A stretch of DNA of 64,000 nt from an uncultured Pelagibacteraceae bacterium (GCA_902592265.1 CACJDV010000001.1:124001-188000), one strand, 5' to 3'; positions 1 to 8,947 are shown, counted from the stretch's first letter. Numbers and translations: made by a program. Notes: generated by a model not told the origin, from the sequence alone.

Positions 1-929
1 CTTTTTACTTATCACCGACTGCCTTACAAAGACTTTTTCATTATGATGGAGAAAGAGCAGTTGGAAAAGCAGCAAAAAAATTCAATACAATGTTTGGTGT
101 TTCTGCTTTAGCTACAGTTAGCGTTGAGGAAATTTCTTCAATGGTTGATACACCGAAGATGTTTCAATTTTATTTTCATAAAGATAGAGGTTTAAACGAC
201 TCTTGTTTGGAAAGAGCTAAAGCTGCAAAATTTGATGTAATGGCATTAACTGTTGATACAATAACTGGTGGAAACCGTGAAAGAGATTTGAGAACTGGTT
301 TTACGTCTCCCCCAAAATTAACTCTAGCAAGTTTATTTAGTTTTGCTACTAAACCGATGTGGGGAATTAATTATTTAACAAAAGGCAAGTTTGAATTACC
401 TCATTTACAAGATTTTGTGAAAGAAGGTACCGATGTTAACTCATCAATTGGAAATTATTTTTCAACTATGTTGGATCAATCTATGAATTGGAAAGACGCT
501 GAAAATCTTTGTTCTAAATGGGGAGGTCATTTCGCTCTCAAAGGAGTTATGAGTGTAGAAGATGCAAAAAGAGCAGTAGACATAGGTTGCACAGGTATAA
601 TGGTATCAAATCATGGTGGAAGACAGTTAGATGGGTCTAGAGCGCCTTTTGATCAACTTGCGGAAATTGTTGATGCAGTTGGTGATAAGCTTGATGTAAT
701 TTGTGAAGGTGGAATTCACAGAGGAACTCATATGTTAAAAGCTTTATCGTTAGGTGCAAAAGCATGTTCAGGTGGTAGACTTTATCTTTATGCTTTAGCA
801 GCTGCTGGCCAAGCTGGAGTTGAGAGAGCATTAGAAAAGTATAGAACTGAATTAGAACGTGACATGAAACTTATGGGCTGTACAAAAATAAGTGATTTAA
901 ATAGAAGTAATTTAAGATTCAGAAGATAG
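1..929 (+). CDS. lldD: FMN-dependent alpha-hydroxyacid dehydrogenase, 5' end cut by window edge
   Basis: This enzyme oxidises an L-2-hydroxyacid (lactate or glycolate type) to the 2-oxoacid with FMN. The ORF track starts it at an internal ATG (90), but the same frame is open back to base 3 and encodes family sequence (FYLSPTALQRLFHYDGER) that aligns with the next gene, so the gene really begins outside the window. Visible family motifs are FQFYFHKD, LTVDT and the active-site SNHGGRQLD with its catalytic His and Arg. In the FMN-phosphate region it reads EGGIHRGTH where the family usually has DGGVRRGTD, so cofactor binding may differ. It overlaps the next, paralogous gene by 1 base (TAGTG). The family is secure; the substrate is not. 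Confidence 0.9.
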   Translation, partial: FYLSPTALQRLFHYDGERAVGKAAKKFNTMFGVSALATVSVEEISSMVDTPKMFQFYFHKDRGLNDSCLERAKAAKFDVMALTVDTITGGNRERDLRTGFTSPPKLTLASLFSFATKPMWGINYLTKGKFELPHLQDFVKEGTDVNSSIGNYFSTMLDQSMNWKDAENLCSKWGGHFALKGVMSVEDAKRAVDIGCTGIMVSNHGGRQLDGSRAPFDQLAEIVDAVGDKLDVICEGGIHRGTHMLKALSLGAKACSGGRLYLYALAAAGQAGVERALEKYRTELERDMKLMGCTKISDLNRSNLRFRR

Positions 930-2089
930 TGAATTTAAAAGATTGCTATAATTTTAACGATTTTAGAAATCTTGCAAAAAAAAAATTACCTTCACCAATT
1001 TTTCATTACATTGATGGTGGTGCTGATGATGAGACGACTTTAAAAAGAAATACCGAAGCTTTTAATCAATGTGATTTAGTTCCAAACATCCTAGCGAGTG
1101 TAGGAAAGCCAGATCTATCAACCACAATATTTGGAAAAAAAATTGATATGCCAATTTTTTTATCTCCTTGTGCAATGCAGAGATTATACCACCATGAAGG
1201 AGACAAGGCTTCAGCTAGAGCAGCTGAAAAGTTTGGAACTTTTTATAGCATGTCAACAATGGCAAATAATACTATAGAGGAGATCTCAAATATCTCAGGT
1301 GGACCAAAATTGTTTCAACTTTATGTCCATAAAGACCAATCAATAACAGACGATTTAATTGATAGGTGTAAAAGATCTGGGTTTAATGGAATGTGCTTAA
1401 CTGTTGACACATTAGTAGCAGGAAACAGAGAAAGAGACCATAGAACTGGATTTACAACACCACCGAAATTAACTCTGCAAAGTTTAATGAGTTTTGCAAC
1501 GCATCCTAGTTGGGTTTTCAATTATCTAACACACGGTAAATTTAAACTGGCTAACGTGGCATCAAAAACTGACAAAGGAACCAATATCGCTAAATCTGTT
1601 ATAGAATATATTAATGAGCAATATGATCCTTCAATGAATTGGAAAGATGCAGAATATTGTATAAAAAAATGGAATGGTCCTTTTGCATTAAAAGGAGTTA
1701 TGAGTGTTGAAGATGCAAAAAGAGCGATTGATATTGGTTGCACCGCAATTATGATTTCAAATCATGGAGGTCGCCAATTAGATGGCTCTCGTTCACCTTT
1801 TGATCAAATAAAAGCAATTTCAGATGCAGTAGGAGACAAACTAGAAATAATCTTAGATGGTGGAGTGAGAAGAGGGACCCATGTTCTAAAAGCCTTAGCA
1901 TCTGGTGCAAAAGCTTGTAGTTTTGGAAAAATGTTTCTGTTCTCTTTAGCCGCAGGAGGTCAGAAAGGTGTTGAGCATTTACTTAAAAATATTCATGATG
2001 AAATTAATAGAAATATGGTATTAATGGGCTGTAAAAATTTAAAAGAGTTAAACAGTTCAAAACTAATTTATAGAAACCAGGGAGTATAA
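929..2089 (+). CDS. lldD: FMN-dependent alpha-hydroxyacid dehydrogenase, tandem paralog
   Basis: A full-length (386 aa) member of the L-lactate dehydrogenase/glycolate oxidase family, oxidising 2-hydroxyacids with FMN. It starts with GTG overlapping the stop of the previous gene. The catalytic set is present: Tyr in FHYIDGGADDE near residue 27, Tyr in FQLYVHKD, Asp in LTVDT, and His/Arg in SNHGGRQLDGSR. The phosphate-binding stretch DGGVRRGTH is canonical, but the later GR of the family reads FGKM, a Lys for the usual FMN-phosphate Arg. The pair with the upstream gene looks like an old duplication, because the two proteins are clearly homologous but diverged throughout. The aminotransferase, FAD oxidase and TRAP genes that follow suggest use of glycolate, lactate or related acids (inference). 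Confidence 0.9.
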   Translation: MNLKDCYNFNDFRNLAKKKLPSPIFHYIDGGADDETTLKRNTEAFNQCDLVPNILASVGKPDLSTTIFGKKIDMPIFLSPCAMQRLYHHEGDKASARAAEKFGTFYSMSTMANNTIEEISNISGGPKLFQLYVHKDQSITDDLIDRCKRSGFNGMCLTVDTLVAGNRERDHRTGFTTPPKLTLQSLMSFATHPSWVFNYLTHGKFKLANVASKTDKGTNIAKSVIEYINEQYDPSMNWKDAEYCIKKWNGPFALKGVMSVEDAKRAIDIGCTAIMISNHGGRQLDGSRSPFDQIKAISDAVGDKLEIILDGGVRRGTHVLKALASGAKACSFGKMFLFSLAAGGQKGVEHLLKNIHDEINRNMVLMGCKNLKELNSSKLIYRNQGV

Positions 2090-2094
2090 AAATT

Positions 2095-3261
2095 ATGAAA
2101 TTGGCAAAAAGTTTAGAAAGATTAGGTACGGAGTCTGCGTTTACTGTTCTTGCAGAGGCAAAAAAATTAGAGGCCCAAGGTAAACCGATGATTCATTTAG
2201 GATTAGGTCAACCAGATTTTAAAACTCCAAAACATGTTGTTGATGCAGCAAAAAAAGCGCTTGATGATGGACATCATGGATATGTAATGTCAAATGGTAT
2301 CCCTGAATGTCGCCAAGCAGTCACAAGATGGATTAAAAAACGGTACAATGTAGATATCAATTTTGAAAGAATCTTAATTATGCCAGGTGGAAAACCTACA
2401 ATGAGTTATGCTATTCAATGTTTTGGTGAACCAGGAGCAGAGATTATACATCCAACACCCGCTTTTCCAATTTATGAGTCTATGATTAATTATACAGGCT
2501 CAACCTCAGTTCCATATGACTTAACAGAAAGTAAAGACTTAAAATTCGACCCAGATAAGATTTTATCTATGATAACAGACAAAACTCGATTGTTAATTTT
2601 GATAAATCCAAACAATCCAACTGGAAGCTTTGTTGAGAAAAAAGATGTTGATGTTCTAGCCGACGGTCTGAAGAAGCACCCTCATGTAACAATCCTTAGT
2701 GATGAAATTTATAGCAGACAAATTTTTGATGGAAAAGAAATGCCCACTTTTTTTAATTACCCAGAGTTAAGAGAAAGATTAATTGTGCTGGAGGGATGGA
2801 GTAAAGCTTACTCCATGACTGGATGGAGACTTGGTTGGAGTTTTTGGCCAGAACATTTAGTTGAACATGTTAACAAATTATTAATTAATAGCGTTTCATG
2901 TGTTAATGCTGCGGCTCAATTTGCTGGTATCGCTGCTTTGGATGGTCCTGATGACTCTATTGATGCAATGATGGAAAAATTTACTCAAAGAAGAGATCTT
3001 ATTTATAAAGGTTTAAATGATTTACCAGGTGTTGAATGTAGTTTACCTGGAGGAGCTTTTTATGCATTTCCAAAAGTAATTGGAACTGGAATGAATGGTG
3101 CAGAGTTTGCAAGAAAGGCTATGCATGAAGCGGGAGTAGCAATAGTTCCGGGATCAGCTTTTGGTGAAACTTGCCAAAACTATGTTAGATTTAGTTTTGC
3201 TGCATCTAGAGATAATATTTCACAAGCATTAGAAAACATAAAGAAAATGCTATCTAAATAA
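2095..3261 (+). CDS. Class I/II PLP-dependent aminotransferase (aspartate aminotransferase family)
   Basis: A fold-type I aminotransferase of 388 aa, a normal length. NPNNPTG lies at residues 171-177, the cofactor-binding Asp/Tyr in DEIYS near 203, the PLP Schiff-base Lys in SKAYSMTGWRLG at about 237, and the carboxylate-binding Arg probably in NYVRFSFA near the C-terminus. It starts 5 bases after the hydroxyacid dehydrogenase, so the two are probably co-transcribed. A hydroxyacid oxidase followed by an aminotransferase suggests oxidation of a 2-hydroxyacid to a 2-oxoacid (for example glyoxylate) and amination to an amino acid, but the substrate cannot be read from sequence. Aspartate, alanine or a glyoxylate-type donor/acceptor pair are all possible. 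Confidence 0.85.
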   Translation: MKLAKSLERLGTESAFTVLAEAKKLEAQGKPMIHLGLGQPDFKTPKHVVDAAKKALDDGHHGYVMSNGIPECRQAVTRWIKKRYNVDINFERILIMPGGKPTMSYAIQCFGEPGAEIIHPTPAFPIYESMINYTGSTSVPYDLTESKDLKFDPDKILSMITDKTRLLILINPNNPTGSFVEKKDVDVLADGLKKHPHVTILSDEIYSRQIFDGKEMPTFFNYPELRERLIVLEGWSKAYSMTGWRLGWSFWPEHLVEHVNKLLINSVSCVNAAAQFAGIAALDGPDDSIDAMMEKFTQRRDLIYKGLNDLPGVECSLPGGAFYAFPKVIGTGMNGAEFARKAMHEAGVAIVPGSAFGETCQNYVRFSFAASRDNISQALENIKKMLSK

Positions 3262-3300
3262 GGTATATTTTTTTAGCATTATTTATTAATATCACTTCTT

Positions 3301-4674
3301 ATGAACGATCAAGTACAAGCTGAACTTAAGAAGATTTTTAATGGAAGATTTTCAACCTCCGTGTCTACGAGAACAAATTATGCTAGAGGTGAAGATACTT
3401 ATGATCCAATTTTATCAAAAGCTGTAGTATTCCCAGAAACTAATGAAGAAGTTTCTCAAATACTAAGACTGTGTAATGAAAATAAAATTCCTGTTGTGCC
3501 ATTTGGTACAGGTACTTCTTTAGAGGGCAATGTAGTTGGAAATGAGAAAGGAATAACTATCAGCCTAGAAAAAATGAATAAAATTTTAAGTGTTAATGCT
3601 GAGGACTTTGATTGTAGAGTCCAAGCTTGTGTCACAAAAGAGCAATTAAATGAATATTTAAGAGAGGATGGAGTCTTTTTCCCAATTGATCCAGGTGCAA
3701 ATGCAGCAATTGGAGGTATGGCTTCTACCTCAGCTTCGGGAACGATGGCTGTAAAATACGGTACAATGAAAACTGTAATTACTGGTTTAACCGTCGTTTT
3801 ACCTAATGGTGATATTATTAATACAGGAGGTAGAACGAAAAAAACTTCTGCAGGATATAATCTAACTAATTTATTCATTGGTTCTGAGGGAACTTTAGGT
3901 GTCATAACGGAAGTTCAATTAAGACTTTCTCCTATACCAGAGAGTATAATGTCAGCTGTTTGTCATTTCCCAACTTTAGAAAAAGCAGTTCAAACTGCGC
4001 AACAAGTAATACAGTATGGTGTACCCATCGCAAGAATTGAAATGTTAAATAAAGATCAAATGGGTATAAGTATAAACTATTCAAAACTTAAAGATATCGA
4101 AGAAACGCCAACATTATTTTTTGAATTTCATGGATCAGAAATATCTAATAATGAAAATATCAAAATAGTTGAGGAAATATCCAAGGATAACAATGGTAGC
4201 TCTTTTAAGTGGGCAAAAGATTTAGAGGAAAGAAATAAACTCTGGCAAGCTAGATGGGATGTTTACTATTCCGTCAAAGCCTTGATAAATAATGGAAGAG
4301 TTTATTCAACAGACGTATGTTTGCCTATATCGAATATAACAGAGTGCGTAAATTATGCAGAAGAACAAGCTAAAAAATTTGGACTCAGAGCACCGATGGT
4401 TGGTCACTTAGGGGATGGAAATTTCCATGTGTTGTTACCTTTTGATCCTGAAAAAAAGGAAACGTATAAAAAGATAAGAGAATTTAATGATTTATTAATA
4501 AAAAAAGCCTTAGAACTTAAAGGAACAATTACAGGAGAACATGGTGTAGGTCTTCATAAAAAAGAATATCTCTTAAAGGAGCATGGAGACAACATTCCTG
4601 TTATGAAATTGATTAAAAGAAGTATTGATCAAAACAACATTATGAATCCGGGCAAGATATTTGATTTAAATTAA
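3301..4674 (+). CDS. glcD: FAD-linked oxidase: glycolate oxidase GlcD / D-lactate dehydrogenase type
   Basis: A 457-aa flavoprotein with an N-terminal FAD_binding_4 domain (about 1-210) and a C-terminal FAD-oxidase domain. VPFGTGTSLEGN (67-77) and PGANAAIGGMASTSASGT are the typical FAD-phosphate and flavin contacts. GHLGDGNFH near 375 and TGEHGVG near 418 are the metal/active-site motifs of D-2-hydroxyacid dehydrogenases. It oxidises glycolate or D-lactate and passes electrons to the respiratory chain. GlcE and GlcF partners are absent nearby, so a single-subunit D-lactate dehydrogenase role is as likely as glycolate oxidase. A 39-base gap with no clear Shine-Dalgarno separates it from the aminotransferase. 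Confidence 0.85.
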   Translation: MNDQVQAELKKIFNGRFSTSVSTRTNYARGEDTYDPILSKAVVFPETNEEVSQILRLCNENKIPVVPFGTGTSLEGNVVGNEKGITISLEKMNKILSVNAEDFDCRVQACVTKEQLNEYLREDGVFFPIDPGANAAIGGMASTSASGTMAVKYGTMKTVITGLTVVLPNGDIINTGGRTKKTSAGYNLTNLFIGSEGTLGVITEVQLRLSPIPESIMSAVCHFPTLEKAVQTAQQVIQYGVPIARIEMLNKDQMGISINYSKLKDIEETPTLFFEFHGSEISNNENIKIVEEISKDNNGSSFKWAKDLEERNKLWQARWDVYYSVKALINNGRVYSTDVCLPISNITECVNYAEEQAKKFGLRAPMVGHLGDGNFHVLLPFDPEKKETYKKIREFNDLLIKKALELKGTITGEHGVGLHKKEYLLKEHGDNIPVMKLIKRSIDQNNIMNPGKIFDLN

Positions 4675-4687
4675 CAAAAAATATTTT

Positions 4688-5641
4688 ATGAAAAAAATTT
4701 TAATTACGAGAAAATTAATTAAAGAGAGCGAAGACAAAGCCTCTAAAACATTTGATCCAATATTCAATTCAAATGATGAGCTATACTCACAATCAAAAGT
4801 CATAGAGATGAGCAAAGGTTGTGATGGTATTCTATCCTCTTTAACTGAAAAGATGGATGAAGAAACTATAAATAAGTTACCTGATACAATAAAAATCATT
4901 TCAAATTTTGCAGTTGGTTTTGGAAATATAGATTTGGAAGCAGCAAAAAAAAGAGGAATCGTAGTTACTAATACACCCGAAGTTTTATCAGACGCAACTG
5001 CTGAGATTGGTATTCTTTTGATATTAGGAGCCTGTAGAAGGGCTGCAGAGGGAATTGAGTCTGCCAGAGATGGTGGATGGAAATGGTCTGCGGATTATCT
5101 TATTGGTAAACAATTAACTGGAACAAGACTCGGAGTTTTAGGGATGGGTAGAATTGGTCAAAAAATTGCAAGGATTGCTAAATCATTAGGTATGATTATT
5201 CACTATCATAACCGATCAAAACTCAGCGAAGAAAAAGAGCAAGGTGCAATTTACCATGATAATTTAAAAAGCCTTTTTTCAGTGTCTGATGTTTTATCTA
5301 TTTGTTGTCCAGCAACAAAAGAAACTGTAAATATGATAAACAAAGAAACAGTTGAGTATTTCCCCAAAGGAGCAGTAATAACTAATATTGCAAGAGGTGA
5401 TATAGTTGAAGATGAAGCGTTGATAGATGCACTTAATAGGAGAAAAATTTATGCTGTAGGACTTGATGTTTATAAGAATGAACCAAATTTAAATCCAGGA
5501 TATTTAAAGATCAAATCAGCTTTTATTTTGCCTCATTTAGGCAGTGCAACTAAAGATACTAGAATTGCAATGGCAAACCTCGCGATAGATAATATTGAAG
5601 AGTTCTTCAGGACAGGAAATTGCACCAATAAAGTAAATTAA
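4688..5641 (+). CDS. D-isomer-specific 2-hydroxyacid dehydrogenase (glyoxylate/hydroxypyruvate reductase)
   Basis: An NAD(P)H-dependent reductase that interconverts 2-oxoacids such as glyoxylate or hydroxypyruvate and D-2-hydroxyacids. It has the normal family length (317 aa). The Rossmann motif GMGRIG is at 152-157, the substrate Arg lies in NIARGDIV near 232, the Glu in YKNEPN, and the catalytic His in PHLGSAT near 282. It follows the FAD oxidase after 13 bases and ends the gene group before the TRAP promoter region. Together with the neighbours it suggests a glycolate-glyoxylate-hydroxypyruvate interchange (inference). 3-Phosphoglycerate dehydrogenase is unlikely because there is no regulatory ACT domain and the protein is short. 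Confidence 0.87.
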   Translation: MKKILITRKLIKESEDKASKTFDPIFNSNDELYSQSKVIEMSKGCDGILSSLTEKMDEETINKLPDTIKIISNFAVGFGNIDLEAAKKRGIVVTNTPEVLSDATAEIGILLILGACRRAAEGIESARDGGWKWSADYLIGKQLTGTRLGVLGMGRIGQKIARIAKSLGMIIHYHNRSKLSEEKEQGAIYHDNLKSLFSVSDVLSICCPATKETVNMINKETVEYFPKGAVITNIARGDIVEDEALIDALNRRKIYAVGLDVYKNEPNLNPGYLKIKSAFILPHLGSATKDTRIAMANLAIDNIEEFFRTGNCTNKVN

Positions 5642-5692
5642 TTCTACTTCAGATTGAAATTAATTTAAATTCTGCGACATCTACTCCATTTT

Positions 5693-5721
5693 TTGGAAAG
5701 ACTCTAATTTGATTCTATGCT
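5693..5721 (+). promoter_or_regulatory. Candidate sigma-70 promoter of the TRAP operon
   Basis: TTGGAA (5693-5698) and TATGCT (5716-5721) are separated by 17 bases, inside the 118-base gap before the solute-binding protein gene. A perfect palindrome GTTAATTAAC (5734-5743) sits just downstream and could be an operator. A good Shine-Dalgarno (AGGAG at 5750-5754) follows. Assigned by eye. Confidence 0.4.
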
Positions 5722-5733
5722 TAAATTGCCCGA

Positions 5734-5743
5734 GTTAATTAAC
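5734..5743. promoter_or_regulatory. Palindrome downstream of TRAP promoter, possible operator
   Basis: GTTAATTAAC is a perfect 10-base inverted repeat close to the predicted transcription start and 16 bases before the start codon of the solute-binding protein gene. The position fits a repressor site, but short AT-rich palindromes are common here, so this is only suggestive. Confidence 0.2.
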
Positions 5744-5759
5744 TTTAATAGGAGTAATA

Positions 5760-6917
5760 ATGACAAAAGAAAATAAATCATTGAAGGTGAAGACATCTTC
5801 AAGACGTAAGTTCTTTAAAACTGCTGCTAAAGCTGGTGCTGTAGCTGCAGCTGCGGTTGCAATGCCAAACATAGCAACTGCTGGCGGTCATAAAACTTTA
5901 AAGATGCAAGCTGCATGGCCAAGTGGAGCAAACATCTTTTTTGAAATGGCCGGAGACTACTGCAAAATGGTAGATGAGATGTCTGGAGGTACACTTAAGA
6001 TTGATCTTCAACCAGTTGGAGCAGTCGTAAAGACTTCAGAAATCGGACAAGCAGTAAGTTCTGGTGTAGTAGATATGGGTCACTGGGTGACGGCATATTG
6101 GTATGGTAAAAATCCAGCTGCATCATTATTTGGAACTGGTCCTTCATACGGTATGTCATCTCAAGAAGTTATGGGATGGATGGAGTATGGTGGAGGAAGA
6201 AAACTGTATGATGAAACTCTTGCAAAAGTAGGTTTCGATTACATTGGTTTTTTCCATATGCCTATGCCAGCACAGCCTTTTGGTTGGTTCAAAAAGAACG
6301 TAACAAAAGTATCTGATGTTAAAGGTATGAAGTACAGAACAGTTGGTCTAGCGACTAACGTTTTGACTGCAATGGGAATGGTAGTTAGACAATTACCAGG
6401 TGGTGAAATTCAGCCAGCTATGAAAACTGGTTTGATTGAAGCTGCTGAGTTTAACAATCCAACTTCAGACTCTCAATTTGGTATGCAAGACGTTTCTAAG
6501 CACTATCACTTAGGAAGCTTCCACCAATCTCAAGAGATGTTTGAGATTCCAGTTAACAAAAAAACATATAATAGTTTATCACCTGCGCACCAAGCGATAT
6601 TGAAAAATGCTGCTTATGCTGCAAACAGTGATAACTACTTTAAAGCTTTAGTAAGATACTCAGCAGACTTAGCTAAGTTGATGAATGAGCATAAGGTAAA
6701 TGTTTACCAAACTTCAGATGAGATTTTGGCTCAACAATTAAAAGGTTGGGACAAAGTAATTGGTGACTTTAATAAGAAAGATCCTTTCTTTAAGAAAGTT
6801 GTTGATTCTCAAAAATCTTATGCGAAGAGGGTGATGAAATACTTGCTGATGAATCAGCCTAATTACAAACTTGCATATGAAAATGAGTTTGGTCCAATTG
6901 CAAAAGTTAAGATATAA
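5760..6917 (+). CDS. dctP: TRAP transporter periplasmic solute-binding protein (DctP/TakP type)
   Basis: This is the periplasmic receptor of a TRAP uptake system, 385 aa. It has a Tat-type signal (SSRRKFFKTAAKAGAVAAAA) with probable cleavage near ATAGG at about residue 41. The mature part begins LKMQAAWPSGANIFFEMA and contains GHWVTAYWYGKNPAASLFG, which resembles the TakP/2-oxoacid-binding branch of the family rather than the C4-dicarboxylate branch. This fits the surrounding 2-hydroxyacid enzymes, so lactate, pyruvate, glycolate or similar acids are the best guess (inference). It has the best Shine-Dalgarno in the region and its own promoter, and a strong hairpin terminator directly follows, which should give an excess of this subunit over the permease. 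Confidence 0.92.
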   Translation: MTKENKSLKVKTSSRRKFFKTAAKAGAVAAAAVAMPNIATAGGHKTLKMQAAWPSGANIFFEMAGDYCKMVDEMSGGTLKIDLQPVGAVVKTSEIGQAVSSGVVDMGHWVTAYWYGKNPAASLFGTGPSYGMSSQEVMGWMEYGGGRKLYDETLAKVGFDYIGFFHMPMPAQPFGWFKKNVTKVSDVKGMKYRTVGLATNVLTAMGMVVRQLPGGEIQPAMKTGLIEAAEFNNPTSDSQFGMQDVSKHYHLGSFHQSQEMFEIPVNKKTYNSLSPAHQAILKNAAYAANSDNYFKALVRYSADLAKLMNEHKVNVYQTSDEILAQQLKGWDKVIGDFNKKDPFFKKVVDSQKSYAKRVMKYLLMNQPNYKLAYENEFGPIAKVKI

Positions 6918-6940
6918 TTAACTTTTATAAATTTTAATGA

Positions 6941-6962
6941 GGGGGCTTCGGCCCCCTTTTTT
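6941..6962 (+). terminator. Intrinsic terminator/attenuator between TRAP receptor and permease genes
   Basis: GGGGGC-TTCG-GCCCCC followed by six T. It is a perfect 6-bp GC stem with a stable UUCG tetraloop, which stands out strongly in this AT-rich sequence. It lies 24 bases after the solute-binding protein stop and before dctQ, so it probably ends most transcripts there while some read through. It is the only clear intrinsic terminator I found by eye in the window. Confidence 0.9.
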
Positions 6963-7002
6963 ATTTGATTAATTCAGAACAATTCAATACAAGTTTATAT
7001 CT

Positions 7003-7596
7003 ATGATGAGATCTTACATAAAATTCGCTGATCGTTTGAGTGTCTCAATGGGTAAAGCATTCTCGTGGTGTATAGTAATTTTGATGGGAGGAACATGCTA
7101 TGAAGTTTTTATGGCGTATGCTTTGAATGCTCCAACCTTGTGGAATTTCGATTTCAGTCTTCAAATGTATGGTGCAATTTTTATGATGGCTGGAGCTTAT
7201 ACTTTATGTACTGAAGCACATGTTAGAGGAGATGTTATATACAGATTATTTTCTCAGAGAATGCAAGCTTGGATAGATATTGTTTTATATTTTATTTTCT
7301 TCTTCCCAGGAGTTATCGCTTTAGCTTTTTATGGTTATGAATATGCAGCATTAGCATGGAAAATTAAAGAAACAAGTTGGAATAGTCCTGCACAAATTCA
7401 AATTTATATGGCAAAATCTTTAATACCATTATCTGGAACACTTTTAACACTCCAAGGAATTAGTGAGGTATTTAGATGTATCATCTGTATTCAAACAGGT
7501 AGTTGGCCTGAAAGAGGAACAGAGCGTGATGCTGAGGAAACTGAAAAAGTATTAATGAGAACTTCACAACAAGGAAACAAAGAAGATGTTATTTAG
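7003..7596 (+). CDS. dctQ: TRAP transporter small membrane subunit (DctQ)
   Basis: The small integral membrane subunit of the TRAP transporter, 197 aa, with about four predicted hydrophobic helices and a charged C-terminal tail (RGTERDAEETEKV). Family features are the helix followed by FDFSLQMYGAIFMMAGAYTL and the stretch EAHVRGDVIY, typical of DctQ. It follows the solute-binding gene after the GC-rich hairpin and overlaps the start of the large permease gene by 11 bases, indicating coupled translation. The start has two adjacent ATG codons (ATGATG). It works with DctM and the upstream receptor to import a small organic acid using a sodium or proton gradient. Confidence 0.9.
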   Translation: MMRSYIKFADRLSVSMGKAFSWCIVILMGGTCYEVFMAYALNAPTLWNFDFSLQMYGAIFMMAGAYTLCTEAHVRGDVIYRLFSQRMQAWIDIVLYFIFFFPGVIALAFYGYEYAALAWKIKETSWNSPAQIQIYMAKSLIPLSGTLLTLQGISEVFRCIICIQTGSWPERGTERDAEETEKVLMRTSQQGNKEDVI

Positions 7597-8947
7597 TTTA
7601 ACAAATCCAGAAGTAGCAATTATGATGATGGGAATATTTCTATTTGCTGTCTTATTAGGTTTTCCTATTGCGTTCACTCTTATGGCAATGGGTTTAGGTT
7701 TTGGATACTACGCTTATTTTGATCCAACCAAGATGGAACATCTATTTGATAACAGGATATTTCAACTCTTTGTTCAAAATACTTATACTGTAATGGATAA
7801 CAATGTGTTGACCGCAGTCCCCCTCTTTTTATTTATGGGATATTTAGTTGAAAGAGCTGGAATTGTTGCAAAATTATTTTTTGCAATAAGATTAGCATCA
7901 CACAAACTTCCAGCTTCAATGGCAGTTGCCGCATTAATTACTTGTGCACTATTTTCAACCGCAACAGGTATCATAGGAGCAGTAGTAACTTTAATGGGTC
8001 TTCTTGCTTGGCCAGCAATGGTTAAAGCTGGTTATGATAAAAAATTTGCATCTGGAATTATTTGTTCAGGTGGTTGTTTAGGAATTTTAATTCCACCTAG
8101 CATTATGTTGATTGTCTATTCTGTTATTGCTCAATTGTCGCCTTTACGATTATTTGCAGCTGCAATTTTCCCAGGATTAATGTTAGCAGGACTTTATATT
8201 GGTTACGCAATATTTAGGGCTTGGATGAATCCTTCCATAGCTCCAAAACCTGCAGCAGAAGAGATACCCCCTACTGCGGTAATTATGAAAGAGGTTTTGG
8301 TTTCTTTCTTACCATTATTTTCTTTAATAATCCTAGTTTTAGGAACAATACTTGCAGGTATAGCAACTCCGGCAGAGGCAGCCGCTGTTGGTGCATTTGG
8401 TTCATTAGTGCTGTCATATTTTTATAAAACCCTTAAATGGAAAAATTTTAAAGAGTCAGTTTTTCTTACAGCAAAAACAACAGCTATGATCATGTGGTTA
8501 TTTATTGGATCTTGGACTTTTGCCTCAGTATTTTCATATTTAGGTGGCCATGAAGTTTTTGAGCATTTTTTTAAATCTTTAAATTTACAACCTTGGCAGT
8601 TTTTAGTTATTACCCAATTAATTATATTTTTATTAGGCTGGCCTCTAGAATGGACAGAGATATTAATTATATTTGTGCCGATATTTTTACCATTAGTTGA
8701 ATTTTTTGGTGTTAACCCATATTTTTTTGCAATGCTAATCGCTTTAAACTTACAAACCTCATTTTTGACACCCCCCATGGCAATGTCAGCATATTATTTG
8801 AAAGGAGTTCAATCAAAGAATGTTGAACTTATGCAAATTTTTGGAGGAATAATGCCTTTCTTAGGAATTGTAATTTTAGCGATGGTTCTAATGTATTTAT
8901 TCCCAGGAATAGCACTTTGGTTACCAGAGACATTATTTGCAAATTAA
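7586..8947 (+). CDS. dctM: TRAP transporter large permease (DctM)
   Basis: The large transporter subunit of the TRAP system, 453 aa, with about 12 hydrophobic segments. DctM family features include GIFLFAVLLGFPIAFTLMAMG near the N-terminus, FSTATGIIGAVVTLMG, SGGCLGILIPPSIMLI and ATPAEAAAVGAFGS. It catalyses ion-coupled uptake of the acid delivered by the receptor. Its start lies inside the end of dctQ (11-base overlap). The amidase gene starts 7 bases after its stop and may be in the same transcript. Confidence 0.93.
   Translation: MLFSLTNPEVAIMMMGIFLFAVLLGFPIAFTLMAMGLGFGYYAYFDPTKMEHLFDNRIFQLFVQNTYTVMDNNVLTAVPLFLFMGYLVERAGIVAKLFFAIRLASHKLPASMAVAALITCALFSTATGIIGAVVTLMGLLAWPAMVKAGYDKKFASGIICSGGCLGILIPPSIMLIVYSVIAQLSPLRLFAAAIFPGLMLAGLYIGYAIFRAWMNPSIAPKPAAEEIPPTAVIMKEVLVSFLPLFSLIILVLGTILAGIATPAEAAAVGAFGSLVLSYFYKTLKWKNFKESVFLTAKTTAMIMWLFIGSWTFASVFSYLGGHEVFEHFFKSLNLQPWQFLVITQLIIFLLGWPLEWTEILIIFVPIFLPLVEFFGVNPYFFAMLIALNLQTSFLTPPMAMSAYYLKGVQSKNVELMQIFGGIMPFLGIVILAMVLMYLFPGIALWLPETLFAN

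Noticed and set aside
3456-3905. 149-aa minus-strand ORF
   Set aside because: It is the antisense of the FAD-oxidase gene, whose product has all the family motifs. Similar antisense ORFs (8422-8778, 20102-20404, 33844-34149, 34321-34677 and others) were rejected for the same reason.
8221-8427. 68-aa plus-strand ORF inside dctM
   Set aside because: Out-of-frame shadow of the permease gene; the composition is not protein-like.
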